This document shows positions 43,292-52,469 of a stretch of DNA of 64,000 nt, piece by piece. Numbering within the stretch: position 1 is the first letter of the stretch; every line of letters begins with the position of its first letter. This DNA comes from G963665975 sp963665975. GTDB taxonomy: Bacteria; Bacteroidota; Rhodothermia; Rhodothermales; Bin80. Location of the stretch: the NCBI GenBank assembly GCA_963665975.1, contig OY762508.1:2170001-2234000 (forward strand), in the 5' to 3' direction. The notes beneath the pieces are model-generated. The model worked only from the letters and a program-made list of their open reading frames with translations, was not told where the DNA came from and did not search any database. The translations under genes were made by a program, and so were the position numbers.

Positions 43292-44311
43292 ATGGCCTGG
43301 CTGCATCCCGAATATCTCTGGACGTTGTCTTTTGTGCCAGTAGCTGTGCTACTGTATCTGGCTGCGACATGGCGCCGTAGCGGTATAATGCGCCGCCTGG
43401 GTGATCTGGACCTGGTGCGGCGGCTGGCGTGGTCGGTTAGCGCACGGCGCCGGCGCTGGAAAGGAGGCCTGCTCGTGGTGGGAATCGGCCTTTTGGCATT
43501 GTCGCTTTCCGGACCGCAGGTCGGCACCAAACTGCGCGAGGTGAAGCGGGAGGGCGTAGACATCGTGATCGCCCTGGATGTCTCGCTCTCCATGATGGCC
43601 GAGGATGTGGCGCCAAACCGGCTCGACCGGGCCAAGAACGAAATCAAGAAACTGCTCGGGGATCTTCGCGGCGACCGGGTTGGCCTCGTCATTTTTGCGG
43701 GCGATGCGTTTTTGCAGTGTCCGCTTACCACCGACTACAGCGCTGTTCGCCTGTTCCTGGATGTGGCTAATCCAGCCCTTCTGCCGACACCGGGAACAGA
43801 TTATCGCGCCGCCCTCCGTCATGCAATCCAGGCCTTCGACGCACCAAGTGCCGACGAGGAAGAAACACAGTCCAGAGCTCTGCTTATCGTTTCGGACGGG
43901 GAAAACCACGAAGGCAACGTCGCGGCAATACTGGAGGAAGCGCGGCAGGAGCGCATTGTCATCTTTGCGGCCGGAGTCGGTGATCCTGACGGAGGCCCGA
44001 TACCGCTCTACCAGGGTAACCGACGGGTTGGCTACAAGAAGGATCTCAGGGGAGATATCGTGCATACGAGCCTGGAGGAGGCGGATCTCAGGCAGCTGTC
44101 GAAAGACGGAGCGTATTTCCGGATCGCCCGCACGTCGAGCTCCCTGCAAAAAATAATTTCGGCCCTCGAACGTTTAGACAGTACAGAATTTGGCAGCGAG
44201 GAATTCGAGGAGTACGACAACAAGTATCAGGGGCCTCTTGCGCTTGCGCTGTTGTTACTGTTTATGGAGGGCATTCTTCGCGATCGGAGAAAAACGGCCA
44301 TTCGGGAGTAG
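43292..44311 (+). CDS. batB: BatB: VWA-domain membrane protein
   Basis: 339 residues, paralogous to batA: N-terminal helices (WLHPEYLWTLSFVPVAVLLYL), MIDAS motif VIALDVSLSMMAED, SRALLIVSDGENHEG, and a C-terminal helix. The VWA domain probably faces the periplasm and binds partner proteins such as BatC and BatD. Confidence 0.92.
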   Translation: MAWLHPEYLWTLSFVPVAVLLYLAATWRRSGIMRRLGDLDLVRRLAWSVSARRRRWKGGLLVVGIGLLALSLSGPQVGTKLREVKREGVDIVIALDVSLSMMAEDVAPNRLDRAKNEIKKLLGDLRGDRVGLVIFAGDAFLQCPLTTDYSAVRLFLDVANPALLPTPGTDYRAALRHAIQAFDAPSADEEETQSRALLIVSDGENHEGNVAAILEEARQERIVIFAAGVGDPDGGPIPLYQGNRRVGYKKDLRGDIVHTSLEEADLRQLSKDGAYFRIARTSSSLQKIISALERLDSTEFGSEEFEEYDNKYQGPLALALLLLFMEGILRDRRKTAIRE

Positions 44312-44339
44312 CAGCTAATTCGAAACCCGCGGTGCGCCC

Positions 44340-45116
44340 ATGAAGACCATTGCCGTCGTTCTGCTGCTTGTTGTTTTTCCACAGCTTGCCTCCGCCCAGG
44401 GTGTAAGGAAGCAGGGTAGGGAGGGAAACGAGCATTTCCGGCAGGATCGATACGAAGAGGCGCAGGCAGCCTATTCCGAAGGTCTGGCGCGGCTGAACAC
44501 GGAGAGGGAAGACGACAAGACCTTTTACGGTCTCCAGCACAATCTGGGAGCGGCGTTCCACCGGCAGGAGGATTATGCACGTGCGCAGGAGGCCTTTGCC
44601 AGGGCCCTCGAGCGCGCGCCTAGCGAAGCGGAAGTTTCGCGCGCAGCATACAATGCGGGAAACAATGCGTTTCGCCAACAGGAGACTGAAGCCGCGCTGG
44701 CGCACTATAGGCGTGCCCTGCTTGCGAACCCTGATAACGAAGATGCGAAGTTCAACTACGAATTCGTAAAGCGGCAATTGCAGCAGCAACAGCAGGAGCA
44801 GAATCAGAATCAGAATCAGGAACAAGATCAAGACCAGGACCAAGACCAGGAACAGAACGAGGAGCAGGATCAACAGCAAGAGCAGGACGACCAGGAGCAA
44901 AACCAGGATCAGCAGGACCAGGAGCAACAGAATAGCCAGCAGCAGGACCAACAGCAGAATGAACAGGGCGAGCAGCAGCCCCGGCAGCAGCCGCAAGAGC
45001 TAAGTCGTGAACAGGTGGAGCGTATTCTAGAGGCGCTGGAAAATGAGGAAGAAGAGCTTTTGCGTGAGGTCCAGAAGGTAAAGGGCCGTCCGCGCCGGGT
45101 TACCAAGGACTGGTAA
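44340..45116 (+). CDS. batC: BatC: TPR protein with long Gln/Asp/Glu-rich tail
   Basis: 258 residues. It has a signal peptide (MKTIAVVLLLVVFPQLASAQ), TPR repeats (about 22-140; NLGAAFHRQEDYARAQEAF, YNAGNNAFRQQETEAA), then about 75 residues made almost only of Q, E, D and N, and a helical end with a basic tail. TPRs bind protein partners; the polar tract is probably disordered and may act as a spacer. Its DNA is a short-repeat tract. Confidence 0.92.
   Translation: MKTIAVVLLLVVFPQLASAQGVRKQGREGNEHFRQDRYEEAQAAYSEGLARLNTEREDDKTFYGLQHNLGAAFHRQEDYARAQEAFARALERAPSEAEVSRAAYNAGNNAFRQQETEAALAHYRRALLANPDNEDAKFNYEFVKRQLQQQQQEQNQNQNQEQDQDQDQDQEQNEEQDQQQEQDDQEQNQDQQDQEQQNSQQQDQQQNEQGEQQPRQQPQELSREQVERILEALENEEEELLREVQKVKGRPRRVTKDW
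44776..44993 (+). repeat. CAG/GAC-rich low-complexity tract in batC
   Basis: About 220 bases of CAG, CAA, GAC, GAG and AAT codons encode a Gln/Asp/Glu/Asn tract. The reverse strand spells a Leu-rich frame that looks like a membrane protein but is only its shadow. Such tracts change length easily by slippage. Confidence 0.8.
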
Positions 45117-45140
45117 GAGTGACGGCGTGTCCCCAAAACA

Positions 45141-46997
45141 ATGCGAATTGTGGCATTCATACGAGCCCGACTCTGGCTACTGCTAGCCATCTTTTCGGTG
45201 GGAATTGCGGGGCCACAGGCGCGTGGGCAGGGGGTGCAGGCGCATGTGAGTGCCACCACGATCGGAACGGAGGAGGCGGTCAGCTACACGATTGAGATTT
45301 CCGGGGCGCAGGTCTCGGACGTGGAAATCCCGCAACCACCAGAAACCGATGGACTTCAGATTCTGCAGACGACGCCATCGACCCAGACGAATGTCTCTTT
45401 CGTCAACGGCAATGTGACGCGGACGATCGGGTATCAGTGGAATTTCCGTCCCACACGGACGGGGACTGTGCAGTTCTTGCCTGCAAGCATAACGGTCGAC
45501 GACAACACGCACGCGTTCGATGCAATCAGCGTTACCGTTGTGCCGCAGAGCCAGCGGCCAGCGCGTCGTACGCAACGCAGGTCGCCGTTCGACCTGTTTG
45601 GCGACGAGCCAGCGCCTGCGACAATCGGCACGGACGATGTGTTCGTGCGCGCAGTGCCAAGCGCGTCGTCGGCCTACCAGAACGAGCAGGTTACCATAGC
45701 GTATGAAATGTACTTCCGGGCTAACATGCAACCGCGCAACAGCCGCTTGGCGGACTCTTGGGACGCAGAGGGTTTCTGGCGGGAAGAGCTGGATGTGGAG
45801 ACCCGTCCGATGCCGCAAACGCGCGTGGAAAACGGTCTGCGCTACAACGTAATAATCCTCAAACGCGTGGCGGTTTTTCCAACGCGCACCGGTGAGCTGA
45901 CGGTGGACCCGCTCAGAATTGAAACGGAAGTCCTTGCTCCTCGCAGAGGCAACCCGTTTAGCCAGCCGTTCTTTTCACTCCGCAACATCTACGAGACCAT
46001 TCAGCGTGGTTCGCAGCCTGTGGCCATCGATTCCAGGCCGCTGCCGCCGGGAGCGCCGGAGCATTTCACTGGGGCGGTCGGCGACTACACGCTGCACGCG
46101 GAGCTTTCGCAATCGGAGGTAGATGTCGGAGAGCCGGTTCAACTCACCGTGCGCATCTCCGGGCAAGGCAACCTGGCGACGCTGGACGAACCTGAGCTTT
46201 CGCTACCAGGTATCTTCGAGCAGTACGAACCGGAAATCAGCACATCGATCGATAACAAGGGTGCTGGCGTGCGCGGGAGCAAGACGTTCACATATCTCCT
46301 TGTGCCGCGCTCGAACGGCACTTTCGACATTGCGCCAGTCGAGTTTTCGTACTTCGATCCTGACGAAGAGGTCTATCGGACATTGCGGTCAGCCCCATTT
46401 ACGCTCCGCGCCACCGGTGTAGCCCCCGAGGCGATTGCCGCTCCTATGACTCCGACGGGGTTTCCCGTGGACGACATCGCCAGTCCGCTTCCGGCGACAC
46501 GCTGGATCCGCTACCCACAATCGTCGCTGCATCGACAGGCCTGGCCATATGTTGTGCTGGCCATACCCCTGCTCCTGATAGGCGTTGTCGCCGTATTGCG
46601 TCGACGTGCGACGCGTCTTGCTACCGACACGGCATATTCACGGACTCGGCGCGCGCATCCGCTCGCACGGAAGCATCTAAAGACTGCCGTGGCGCTAAAA
46701 CGGCAGGACGAGCCCCGTGCATTCTACGAAGAGTTGGAGCAGGCGGTGCGCGGCTTTGTCGGTAATCGCCTGAATATCGCGGAACTCGGGTTTACTCGTC
46801 CGCAACTAGACGAGCATCTGGCATCGATCGGCCTGGACGAGGCACTGCGCTGCGCGCTTCTGGCCTTGCTGGAGGAGTGCGATGCCGCGCGATTTGCCCC
46901 CGCGCGCTCACAACCGGCGGAAATGGAGTCGTCGCTTCAGGCCGCACACACACTGATCGCGGACCTGGACGGGGCGTTTCGAACGAAGGGTCTGTAG
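45141..46997 (+). CDS. batD: BatD: large periplasmic beta-domain protein
   Basis: 618 residues. It has a signal peptide, a long Ig/beta-sandwich periplasmic region (about 30-440) that includes VQLTVRISGQGNLATLDEPEL and PEISTSIDNKGAGVRGSKTFTYLLVP, one helix (WPYVVLAIPLLLIGVVAVL) and a cytoplasmic helical end. It is the batD member of the operon. Its stop overlaps the strong ribosome-binding site of batE. Confidence 0.92.
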   Translation: MRIVAFIRARLWLLLAIFSVGIAGPQARGQGVQAHVSATTIGTEEAVSYTIEISGAQVSDVEIPQPPETDGLQILQTTPSTQTNVSFVNGNVTRTIGYQWNFRPTRTGTVQFLPASITVDDNTHAFDAISVTVVPQSQRPARRTQRRSPFDLFGDEPAPATIGTDDVFVRAVPSASSAYQNEQVTIAYEMYFRANMQPRNSRLADSWDAEGFWREELDVETRPMPQTRVENGLRYNVIILKRVAVFPTRTGELTVDPLRIETEVLAPRRGNPFSQPFFSLRNIYETIQRGSQPVAIDSRPLPPGAPEHFTGAVGDYTLHAELSQSEVDVGEPVQLTVRISGQGNLATLDEPELSLPGIFEQYEPEISTSIDNKGAGVRGSKTFTYLLVPRSNGTFDIAPVEFSYFDPDEEVYRTLRSAPFTLRATGVAPEAIAAPMTPTGFPVDDIASPLPATRWIRYPQSSLHRQAWPYVVLAIPLLLIGVVAVLRRRATRLATDTAYSRTRRAHPLARKHLKTAVALKRQDEPRAFYEELEQAVRGFVGNRLNIAELGFTRPQLDEHLASIGLDEALRCALLALLEECDAARFAPARSQPAEMESSLQAAHTLIADLDGAFRTKGL

Positions 46998-47001
46998 GAG
47001 G
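46996..47001 (+). promoter_or_regulatory. Strong Shine-Dalgarno for batE
   Basis: AGGAGG with a five-base spacer to the ATG at 47007; it overlaps the batD stop codon, so batE translation may be coupled to batD. Confidence 0.7.
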
Positions 47002-47006
47002 CTCCC

Positions 47007-47774
47007 ATGGGAATAGGTCGAGTGGTGCTAATGCAAATGCTATGGTGCATGTGCCTGGTGGCCGGCGTCCACGCGCAGGTGCCAGAGGCGGTGCGCCTCC
47101 TGGACGAGGGCAATCGCCTGTATGCGGAAGGTGCCTTTAGCGAAGCGCTGGAAACCTACGAGGCTGCACTCGGCCACGGCGTGGTCAGCGGTGCACTCTT
47201 CCACAACATGGGGAATGCATACTACAGGCTGGACAAGTTCGGGCAGGCATTGCGCCACTATGAAAAGGCGCACCGCATATTGGGCGATGATCCGCAGCTC
47301 CTGCACAACCTGCAGACTGTAGGCACACAAGTCGGTACGCCGTTTTCCGCACTGCCGGGGCCGTTCTGGGAGGCTCCGTGGAAGAAATACGTTGTCCGAA
47401 AGGGGCCGGGGCTCTTCTTCGGTCTTGGCGGTTTGCTGTACGTAATAGCCGCAATCCTGTTTGGCCATCGGATTTGGACGGGAATCCGAGCCGCCTGGCA
47501 CCGGCGCGCTCTGGCAGTCTCACTGAGCATGGGGATCCTGCTGATTGTGGTGGCCTTTGCGGTTTCGGTAGATGCTGTCCGGGATCACAGGGCCGTGGTA
47601 ATCGTCCGCGAAGCTTCACTGACGGATTCGCCAGATGCGGAGGTCGACGCCGAAGTGACCGTTCCGGAAGGCGTTATCGTGGATGTGCTGTCCACACAGG
47701 GAGACTGGGCCGAGGTCAGACTGCCAAATGGCGTGACAGGGTACTTGCCGCGGCCTGCCATCGGCAAGATTTAG
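47007..47774 (+). CDS. batE: BatE: TPR - membrane - SH3-like protein
   Basis: 255 residues. A signal peptide is followed by TPRs (LLDEGNRLYAEGAFSEALETYEAAL, LFHNMGNAYYRLDKFGQAL), two membrane segments (about 130-185) and a C-terminal bacterial SH3-like domain (VIVREASLTDSPD, EVRLPNGVTGYLP). It is the last bat gene; dnaX follows after 98 bases. Confidence 0.9.
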   Translation: MGIGRVVLMQMLWCMCLVAGVHAQVPEAVRLLDEGNRLYAEGAFSEALETYEAALGHGVVSGALFHNMGNAYYRLDKFGQALRHYEKAHRILGDDPQLLHNLQTVGTQVGTPFSALPGPFWEAPWKKYVVRKGPGLFFGLGGLLYVIAAILFGHRIWTGIRAAWHRRALAVSLSMGILLIVVAFAVSVDAVRDHRAVVIVREASLTDSPDAEVDAEVTVPEGVIVDVLSTQGDWAEVRLPNGVTGYLPRPAIGKI

Positions 47775-47872
47775 GGATTCCCTGCGCATGGGCGCCTTTG
47801 GTGCAGTTGCACGATTCTCTGCGGCCAACTACCTTAGCCTGCAACAGTTTTCATCACATTGCTGCGCACAGG

Positions 47873-49708
47873 ATGTCGGAGCACTCTTATCTCGTAACGG
47901 CCCGCAAGTATCGGCCGGTGCTGTTTCGCGAATTGGTTGCGCAGGAACACGTAACCGATACACTGAAGAACGCGCTACGCCTGGACCGGCTGGCGCATGC
48001 CTATTTGTTTAGCGGTCCGCGCGGGGTTGGCAAGACGACGGCAGCCCGGATTCTGGCGAAGGCCATCAACTGCCAGACGCCGCGTGATGAGCGTGCCGAT
48101 CCGTCCGAGCCGTGCCGCACATGCACATCGTGTCGCGATTTTGAAGAGGGACGCAGCCTGAGCATTTTTGAGATCGATGCCGCCTCCAACAACAAGGTTG
48201 AAGATGTGCGTGAGTTGCGGGAAACCGTGCGCATCCCGCCACAGGGCAGCAAGAAGAAGGTCTACATTATCGATGAGGTGCACATGCTCTCGAATGCAGC
48301 CTTCAATGCCTTGCTGAAGACACTGGAGGAACCACCGTCTCACGCCCTGTTCATCTTCGCCACCACCGAGCCGCACAAAGTTCTGCCAACCATTCTGTCC
48401 CGGTGTCAGCGTTTTGATTTTCGCCGGATTTCCGTTCCGACAATCGTGCAGCATCTGCGCAAGATTTGCGCAGAGGAATCCGTCACCGCGGACGAAGAGG
48501 CATTGATCCTGATTGCGCGCAAGGGTGACGGCGCGCTACGCGATGCGCTGTCGGCTTTTGACCAGTCCGTCGTCCTCTGTGGCTCGAATCTCACCTATGC
48601 CGATCTTGCGAGCGCATTGCGCGTCATGGACGTAGATCTGTTTTTTGAGGTGACGCGCAATGTAACAGGGCGCAGCACGCGCGGGATGCTGGCTCTCGTG
48701 GATCGCATCGTACGCGCGGGATTTGATTTTCAGGAGTTTCTGTCCGGGCTCGCAGAGCACATCCGCAACTTGCTGGTGGCCCGCACAAGCAGCGACATGG
48801 CTCTCGTAGAGACCGCCGAGGCGACGCGCGAGCGGTACCTGGCGGAGAGCAAGGCATTCACCGAGACGGTTCTGTTGCGCCTGCTGACGGTCGTGGATGC
48901 GGCAGCGGAAGGCATCGCAGCCAGCTCCCATCCGCGCCTGAAGCTTGAATTGGCGCTTCTCCGGATGGCGGGGCTCAGTGACGCCGTGGATCTGAAAGAG
49001 GCTGTCGAGCAACTGCGCCACCTGCAAAAAATGGCCAACGACGGCAAATTGACGCCCGGTGTGGTTGCTGCACCAGTCGTCACGCCACGCGCGGTCCAGG
49101 CGGAATCTCCGAAGCCGGCTCGTCCGGCGGTGGCCGCCGAAAAAAAGCGTGAGCCGGCGCCTGCGCCGGTCATGGAAACCACCAAAGCGCCGCCGCCCCG
49201 CAAGAAAGAAGTGCCCGCGCCGCCCGGCGGTTCCGCGCAGAAGACCAACGTAACGGTCGGACAGCAGCCGACTCTGTTCGACCATGTGGATGAGGTCGAG
49301 CCGGAGGGCACAGTGCCACCCACCCAGGCTTCCGGTCCGGAAAAACTGATGGAGCTGTGGCCTGCTCTGGTGCGATCGGTTCAGGAAGAGAAAATCCAGG
49401 TCGGTGTGCTTCTGAAGAATTCCCGGCCGCTCGGCATCAGAAATGGGGAGCTTGAAGTCGGCGTCCCGAATGCGTTTCATCAAAACATGCTTGCAACGGA
49501 TGTGAAGACGGTGCTGAAGCACTATCGTACCTTGTCCGGGCCGAATGTGGCATCTGTTGCCTATATCGTGCAAGAGGGTGTGCAGCCGGCGGTTGACGAA
49601 AAAGATGCGTCACCTGTAGATCCCAAGGAATACCTGAAACAGCAGCGGCAGGAGAACCCCGTGATTGATGCGATTTTTGAACAGTTTGGTGGAGAAATCG
49701 TTTGGTGA
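47873..49708 (+). CDS. dnaX: DNA polymerase III subunits tau (full length) and gamma (by -1 frameshift)
   Basis: 611 residues from the ATG at 47873; longer starts overlap batE. Clamp-loader motifs: Walker A SGPRGVGKTTAARI, four zinc Cys (INCQ, PCRTCTSC), Walker B IIDEVHML and sensor LSRCQRFDFRR. A Pro/Ala/Lys-rich linker (about 400-480) leads to the tau C-terminal domain that binds the polymerase. At 49141-49147 the A AAA AAG heptamer, 6-base spacer and perfect hairpin predict -1 frameshifting to GCG TGA, giving a gamma of about 426 residues, as in E. coli (431). Confidence 0.95.
   Translation: MSEHSYLVTARKYRPVLFRELVAQEHVTDTLKNALRLDRLAHAYLFSGPRGVGKTTAARILAKAINCQTPRDERADPSEPCRTCTSCRDFEEGRSLSIFEIDAASNNKVEDVRELRETVRIPPQGSKKKVYIIDEVHMLSNAAFNALLKTLEEPPSHALFIFATTEPHKVLPTILSRCQRFDFRRISVPTIVQHLRKICAEESVTADEEALILIARKGDGALRDALSAFDQSVVLCGSNLTYADLASALRVMDVDLFFEVTRNVTGRSTRGMLALVDRIVRAGFDFQEFLSGLAEHIRNLLVARTSSDMALVETAEATRERYLAESKAFTETVLLRLLTVVDAAAEGIAASSHPRLKLELALLRMAGLSDAVDLKEAVEQLRHLQKMANDGKLTPGVVAAPVVTPRAVQAESPKPARPAVAAEKKREPAPAPVMETTKAPPPRKKEVPAPPGGSAQKTNVTVGQQPTLFDHVDEVEPEGTVPPTQASGPEKLMELWPALVRSVQEEKIQVGVLLKNSRPLGIRNGELEVGVPNAFHQNMLATDVKTVLKHYRTLSGPNVASVAYIVQEGVQPAVDEKDASPVDPKEYLKQQRQENPVIDAIFEQFGGEIVW
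49141..49169 (+). promoter_or_regulatory. Programmed -1 ribosomal frameshift signal in dnaX
   Basis: The heptamer A AAA AAG (49141-49147) is in the zero-frame register GAA AAA AAG. A 6-base spacer leads to CCGGCGC (49154-49160) that pairs perfectly with GCGCCGG (49163-49169). The -1 frame reads GCG and then stops at TGA (49150-49152). Confidence 0.75.
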
Positions 49709-49745
49709 TCGGTGGGTAAGTGCAATCTTATCGGAATTACGAGCT

Positions 49746-50102
49746 ATGGATTTACGGGATCTGACCGGCGGGAATCTGAATATGGCCGACATGATTGGCA
49801 AGTTGGCGGAGATGCGGCAGACGATGGAGCAAGTCCAGAAGGAGTTGGATCGCCTGACGGTGGACGTAGAAGTAGGAGGTGGCATGGTACGGGTTACCGC
49901 GACCGGAAGTCAGCGCATAACGGCCATCAAGATGGAGCCTGCCATTGTGGATCCGGAGGACAGAGAAATGTTGGAGGACCTGATTATTGCCGGAGTAAAC
50001 AAGGCTCTCGAAGAAGCTGGGCAGTTGGCGCGAACGGAGGTCCGTAACAAGGCCGGCAGCATGCTCATTCCGGGAATGGATCCCGGAATGCTCGGGCTGT
50101 AG
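49746..50102 (+). CDS. ybaB: YbaB/EbfC nucleoid-associated protein
   Basis: 118 residues from the ATG at 49746, the family's usual size; another ATG at 49782 is possible. Signatures are MADMIGKLAEMRQTMEQVQKEL, GMVRVTATGSQRITAIKM and NKALEEAG. It binds DNA as a dimer. The dnaX-ybaB-recR order is widely conserved. Confidence 0.95.
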   Translation: MDLRDLTGGNLNMADMIGKLAEMRQTMEQVQKELDRLTVDVEVGGGMVRVTATGSQRITAIKMEPAIVDPEDREMLEDLIIAGVNKALEEAGQLARTEVRNKAGSMLIPGMDPGMLGL

Positions 50103-50163
50103 TAGAGATGACACAGGGTTGTCACCTCCGTCGCATAGATTACGCTTGCCTGTCCACAAGACC

Positions 50164-50168
50164 GGGAG
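50164..50168 (+). promoter_or_regulatory. Shine-Dalgarno that decides the recR start
   Basis: GGGAG lies 4 bases before the GTG at 50173 and favours it over the upstream TTG at 50119. Confidence 0.55.
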
Positions 50169-50172
50169 ACCT

Positions 50173-50802
50173 GTGCTTATTTCGTCCGAATCCGTAGAAA
50201 CGCTCGTTGAGCAGTTTACAAGGCTGCCCAGTATCGGCAGGAAGACGGCCCGGCGGCTGGCCGCCTTTGTGCTCAAGATGCCCAGGGAAGAGGTGCTGGC
50301 TTTGTCGGCTGCCCTGGTGGCGGTCAAGGATCGCGTGCAGCAATGCCCTATCTGTCAGAATGCGACCGATACGATCCCCTGCGCGTTATGCCAGTCGGAC
50401 AAGCGTGACCATGGCCTGATTTGTGTGGTGGAGGAATCCGGTGACGTTGCGGTGCTGGAGCGCACAGGGGAATATCGCGGGGTATATCATGTATTGGGAG
50501 GCGTGATTTCACCGCTCGACGGCATTGGCCCCGACGATCTGAAGATCCGCGAACTGGTAAGCCGCGTGGCCGGGCCTCAGGAGGCCAATGGGGAAGAGGC
50601 GCGAGCCATTCGGGAGGTGATTCTGGCGGTCAATCCGACCGTCGAAGGCGATACGACGGCCTACTACATCGCGCAGCTGCTTGGTCCCTTCGGCATCCGG
50701 GTCACTCGTCTGGCGCGCGGCATTCCGGTGGGTGGAGACCTGTCGCACGCCGACGAGGCAACGCTGTCGCGGGCGCTGGAGGGTCGGAACGTAGTGGCCT
50801 AA
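50173..50802 (+). CDS. recR: Recombination mediator RecR
   Basis: 209 residues from the GTG at 50173. It has the helix-hairpin-helix (FTRLPSIGRKTARRLA), a four-Cys zinc motif (CPICQNATDTIPCALC) and the Toprim domain (CVVEESGDVAVLERTGEYRG). With RecO and RecF it loads RecA. Its stop overlaps the stop of the symporter gene on the other strand. Confidence 0.96.
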   Translation: MLISSESVETLVEQFTRLPSIGRKTARRLAAFVLKMPREEVLALSAALVAVKDRVQQCPICQNATDTIPCALCQSDKRDHGLICVVEESGDVAVLERTGEYRGVYHVLGGVISPLDGIGPDDLKIRELVSRVAGPQEANGEEARAIREVILAVNPTVEGDTTAYYIAQLLGPFGIRVTRLARGIPVGGDLSHADEATLSRALEGRNVVA

Positions 50803-52469
50803 TCGGAAGAGCGGGTCGGCAGGAAGCCAAGGAGGTACCCCACAGCCACGACCGTCACGGCGCCGATAACATTGTGCCACAGGAAAGAGATCTGCGGTGC
50901 GCCGAATGTCACCGCGGCTACCGCGCCCATGCCGGCAATCAGCGCCAGGAATGCGCCGGTGCCCCGCGCCCCGGGTAGCATGGCCAGCAGAAAGACGCCC
51001 AGGATGGATCCATAAAAGAATGATCCGAACCGGTTGACCACCTCGATGAGAGAGCCTAGTGTCGCGGCAAAGGTGGCGACGAAGCATGCAAAGAGGCCCC
51101 AGAAGCCGGTCGCGAGCTTGGATACGTTCAGAAAGTGTTGATCGGATCCCTTGGGGCGAATCCATCGGCGATAAAAATCGATCACCGTCGCGGTCGACAA
51201 CGAGTTGAGTTCGGCGGCGATGCTGGACATCGCCGCCGCCATGATTGCTGCAATGAACAGTCCTGTCAGGCCGAGCGGCAACTCACGCAGGGCGAAGCCC
51301 GGTATGATGTAGTTGACATCGCGACTGGACTCGCCAGACACGTCTTCGGCCAGTGCAAGGGCCTCGTCGCGAATGGCGAGGACATCCTGTTCCCGCGCGC
51401 GAAACACGTCCATGGCCTCTGCCGCTATTGCGCTGTCTGTGGCGTCCGCGACCGCACGGGCCGCCGTTTCGCGGCTGTCAAAGGCGTCCTGGAAGCGCAT
51501 TTCCAACTGCGCATACTCTTCGGATTGGGCATTGCGGACGGCAGCCTCATGCGCGGGATTGTGGAGAAGTGGCGGCGCCTGAAACAGGTAGAAAACGAAA
51601 ACGAGGACACCGATCAACAGTACGAGGGCCTGCAGGGGAATCTTCCAGTACGCACTCATCAGGAGTGAGCTGCGCGCCTCGTCAACGGAGCGCGCGGCAA
51701 GGTACCGTTGCACCTGACTCTGATCGGTCCCGAAATACGAGAGCATGAGGAATGTGCCACCAAGAACGCCGGACCAGAACGTATAGGTTTCGTTCAGTGT
51801 GAATGAAAAGTCGAAGGCCTTGAGTCGCCCCGTAGACCCGGCAATGCGCAGGGCGTCGTCAGGACTCACGGGCATCTTTACAAGTAGCACGACCACGACG
51901 GCAAGCAAGGCCACGACGATCAGAATCATCTGCTTGACATCGGCCCATGCCACTGCCTGGATGCCGCCGAACATGGTGTATAGCACAGTAGGGATGCCGA
52001 TCACGGCCACGCTCCAAGTGAGGTCCCAGCCGAATACGGCGGAAAATACCACGGCTGGCGCGGCCAGGATGGTACCGCATGACATGCCGCGGGATAGCAG
52101 AAACAGAAAACTCGTCAAGGACCGCGTTTTCGCATCGAATCGCCGCTCCAGGTATTCATAGGCCGTAAACACCTTGGAGCGGTGCAAGAACGGCACCAGC
52201 GTCACTCCCAGGATAACCATGGCCAGAGGCAGCCCGAAATAAAACTGAATAAACCGGATACCGTCAGTGGCGCCCTGGCCCGTAGTGCCAATCATGGTGA
52301 CCGCAGACAGCTGCGTTGCCATAACGCTCAGTCCAACAGCCCACCAAGGCAGACTCTGGTTTGCCAGGAAGTAGCCTTCTATCCGGTCAGTGTCCCGGGA
52401 CCGCCGCAAGCCGTCCCAAACGACATAACAGAGGTAGGCGCCGACAATGATCCAGTTTACAGGATGCAT
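50799..52469 (-). CDS. Sodium:solute symporter with a soluble insert
   Basis: 556 residues of the SSS (SLC5) family: GYFLANQSLPWWAVGLSVMATQLSAVT and about 12 to 13 helices. Between helices, residues about 300-385 form an unusually long, charged, helical insert rich in Ala, Arg, Asp and Glu, not typical of short symporters. The substrate is unknown; sugars, sialic acid, amino acids and iodide are all used in this family. The ATG follows directly after the stop (TAG) of the small gene upstream. Confidence 0.9.
   Translation of the reverse strand: MHPVNWIIVGAYLCYVVWDGLRRSRDTDRIEGYFLANQSLPWWAVGLSVMATQLSAVTMIGTTGQGATDGIRFIQFYFGLPLAMVILGVTLVPFLHRSKVFTAYEYLERRFDAKTRSLTSFLFLLSRGMSCGTILAAPAVVFSAVFGWDLTWSVAVIGIPTVLYTMFGGIQAVAWADVKQMILIVVALLAVVVVLLVKMPVSPDDALRIAGSTGRLKAFDFSFTLNETYTFWSGVLGGTFLMLSYFGTDQSQVQRYLAARSVDEARSSLLMSAYWKIPLQALVLLIGVLVFVFYLFQAPPLLHNPAHEAAVRNAQSEEYAQLEMRFQDAFDSRETAARAVADATDSAIAAEAMDVFRAREQDVLAIRDEALALAEDVSGESSRDVNYIIPGFALRELPLGLTGLFIAAIMAAAMSSIAAELNSLSTATVIDFYRRWIRPKGSDQHFLNVSKLATGFWGLFACFVATFAATLGSLIEVVNRFGSFFYGSILGVFLLAMLPGARGTGAFLALIAGMGAVAAVTFGAPQISFLWHNVIGAVTVVAVGYLLGFLPTRSSD

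Noticed and set aside
44262..44996. A minus-strand frame of 244 codons that looks like a very Leu-rich membrane protein
   Set aside because: It is the shadow of the CAG/GAC repeats of batC and the batB end; the plus-strand genes have clear domains and operon order.
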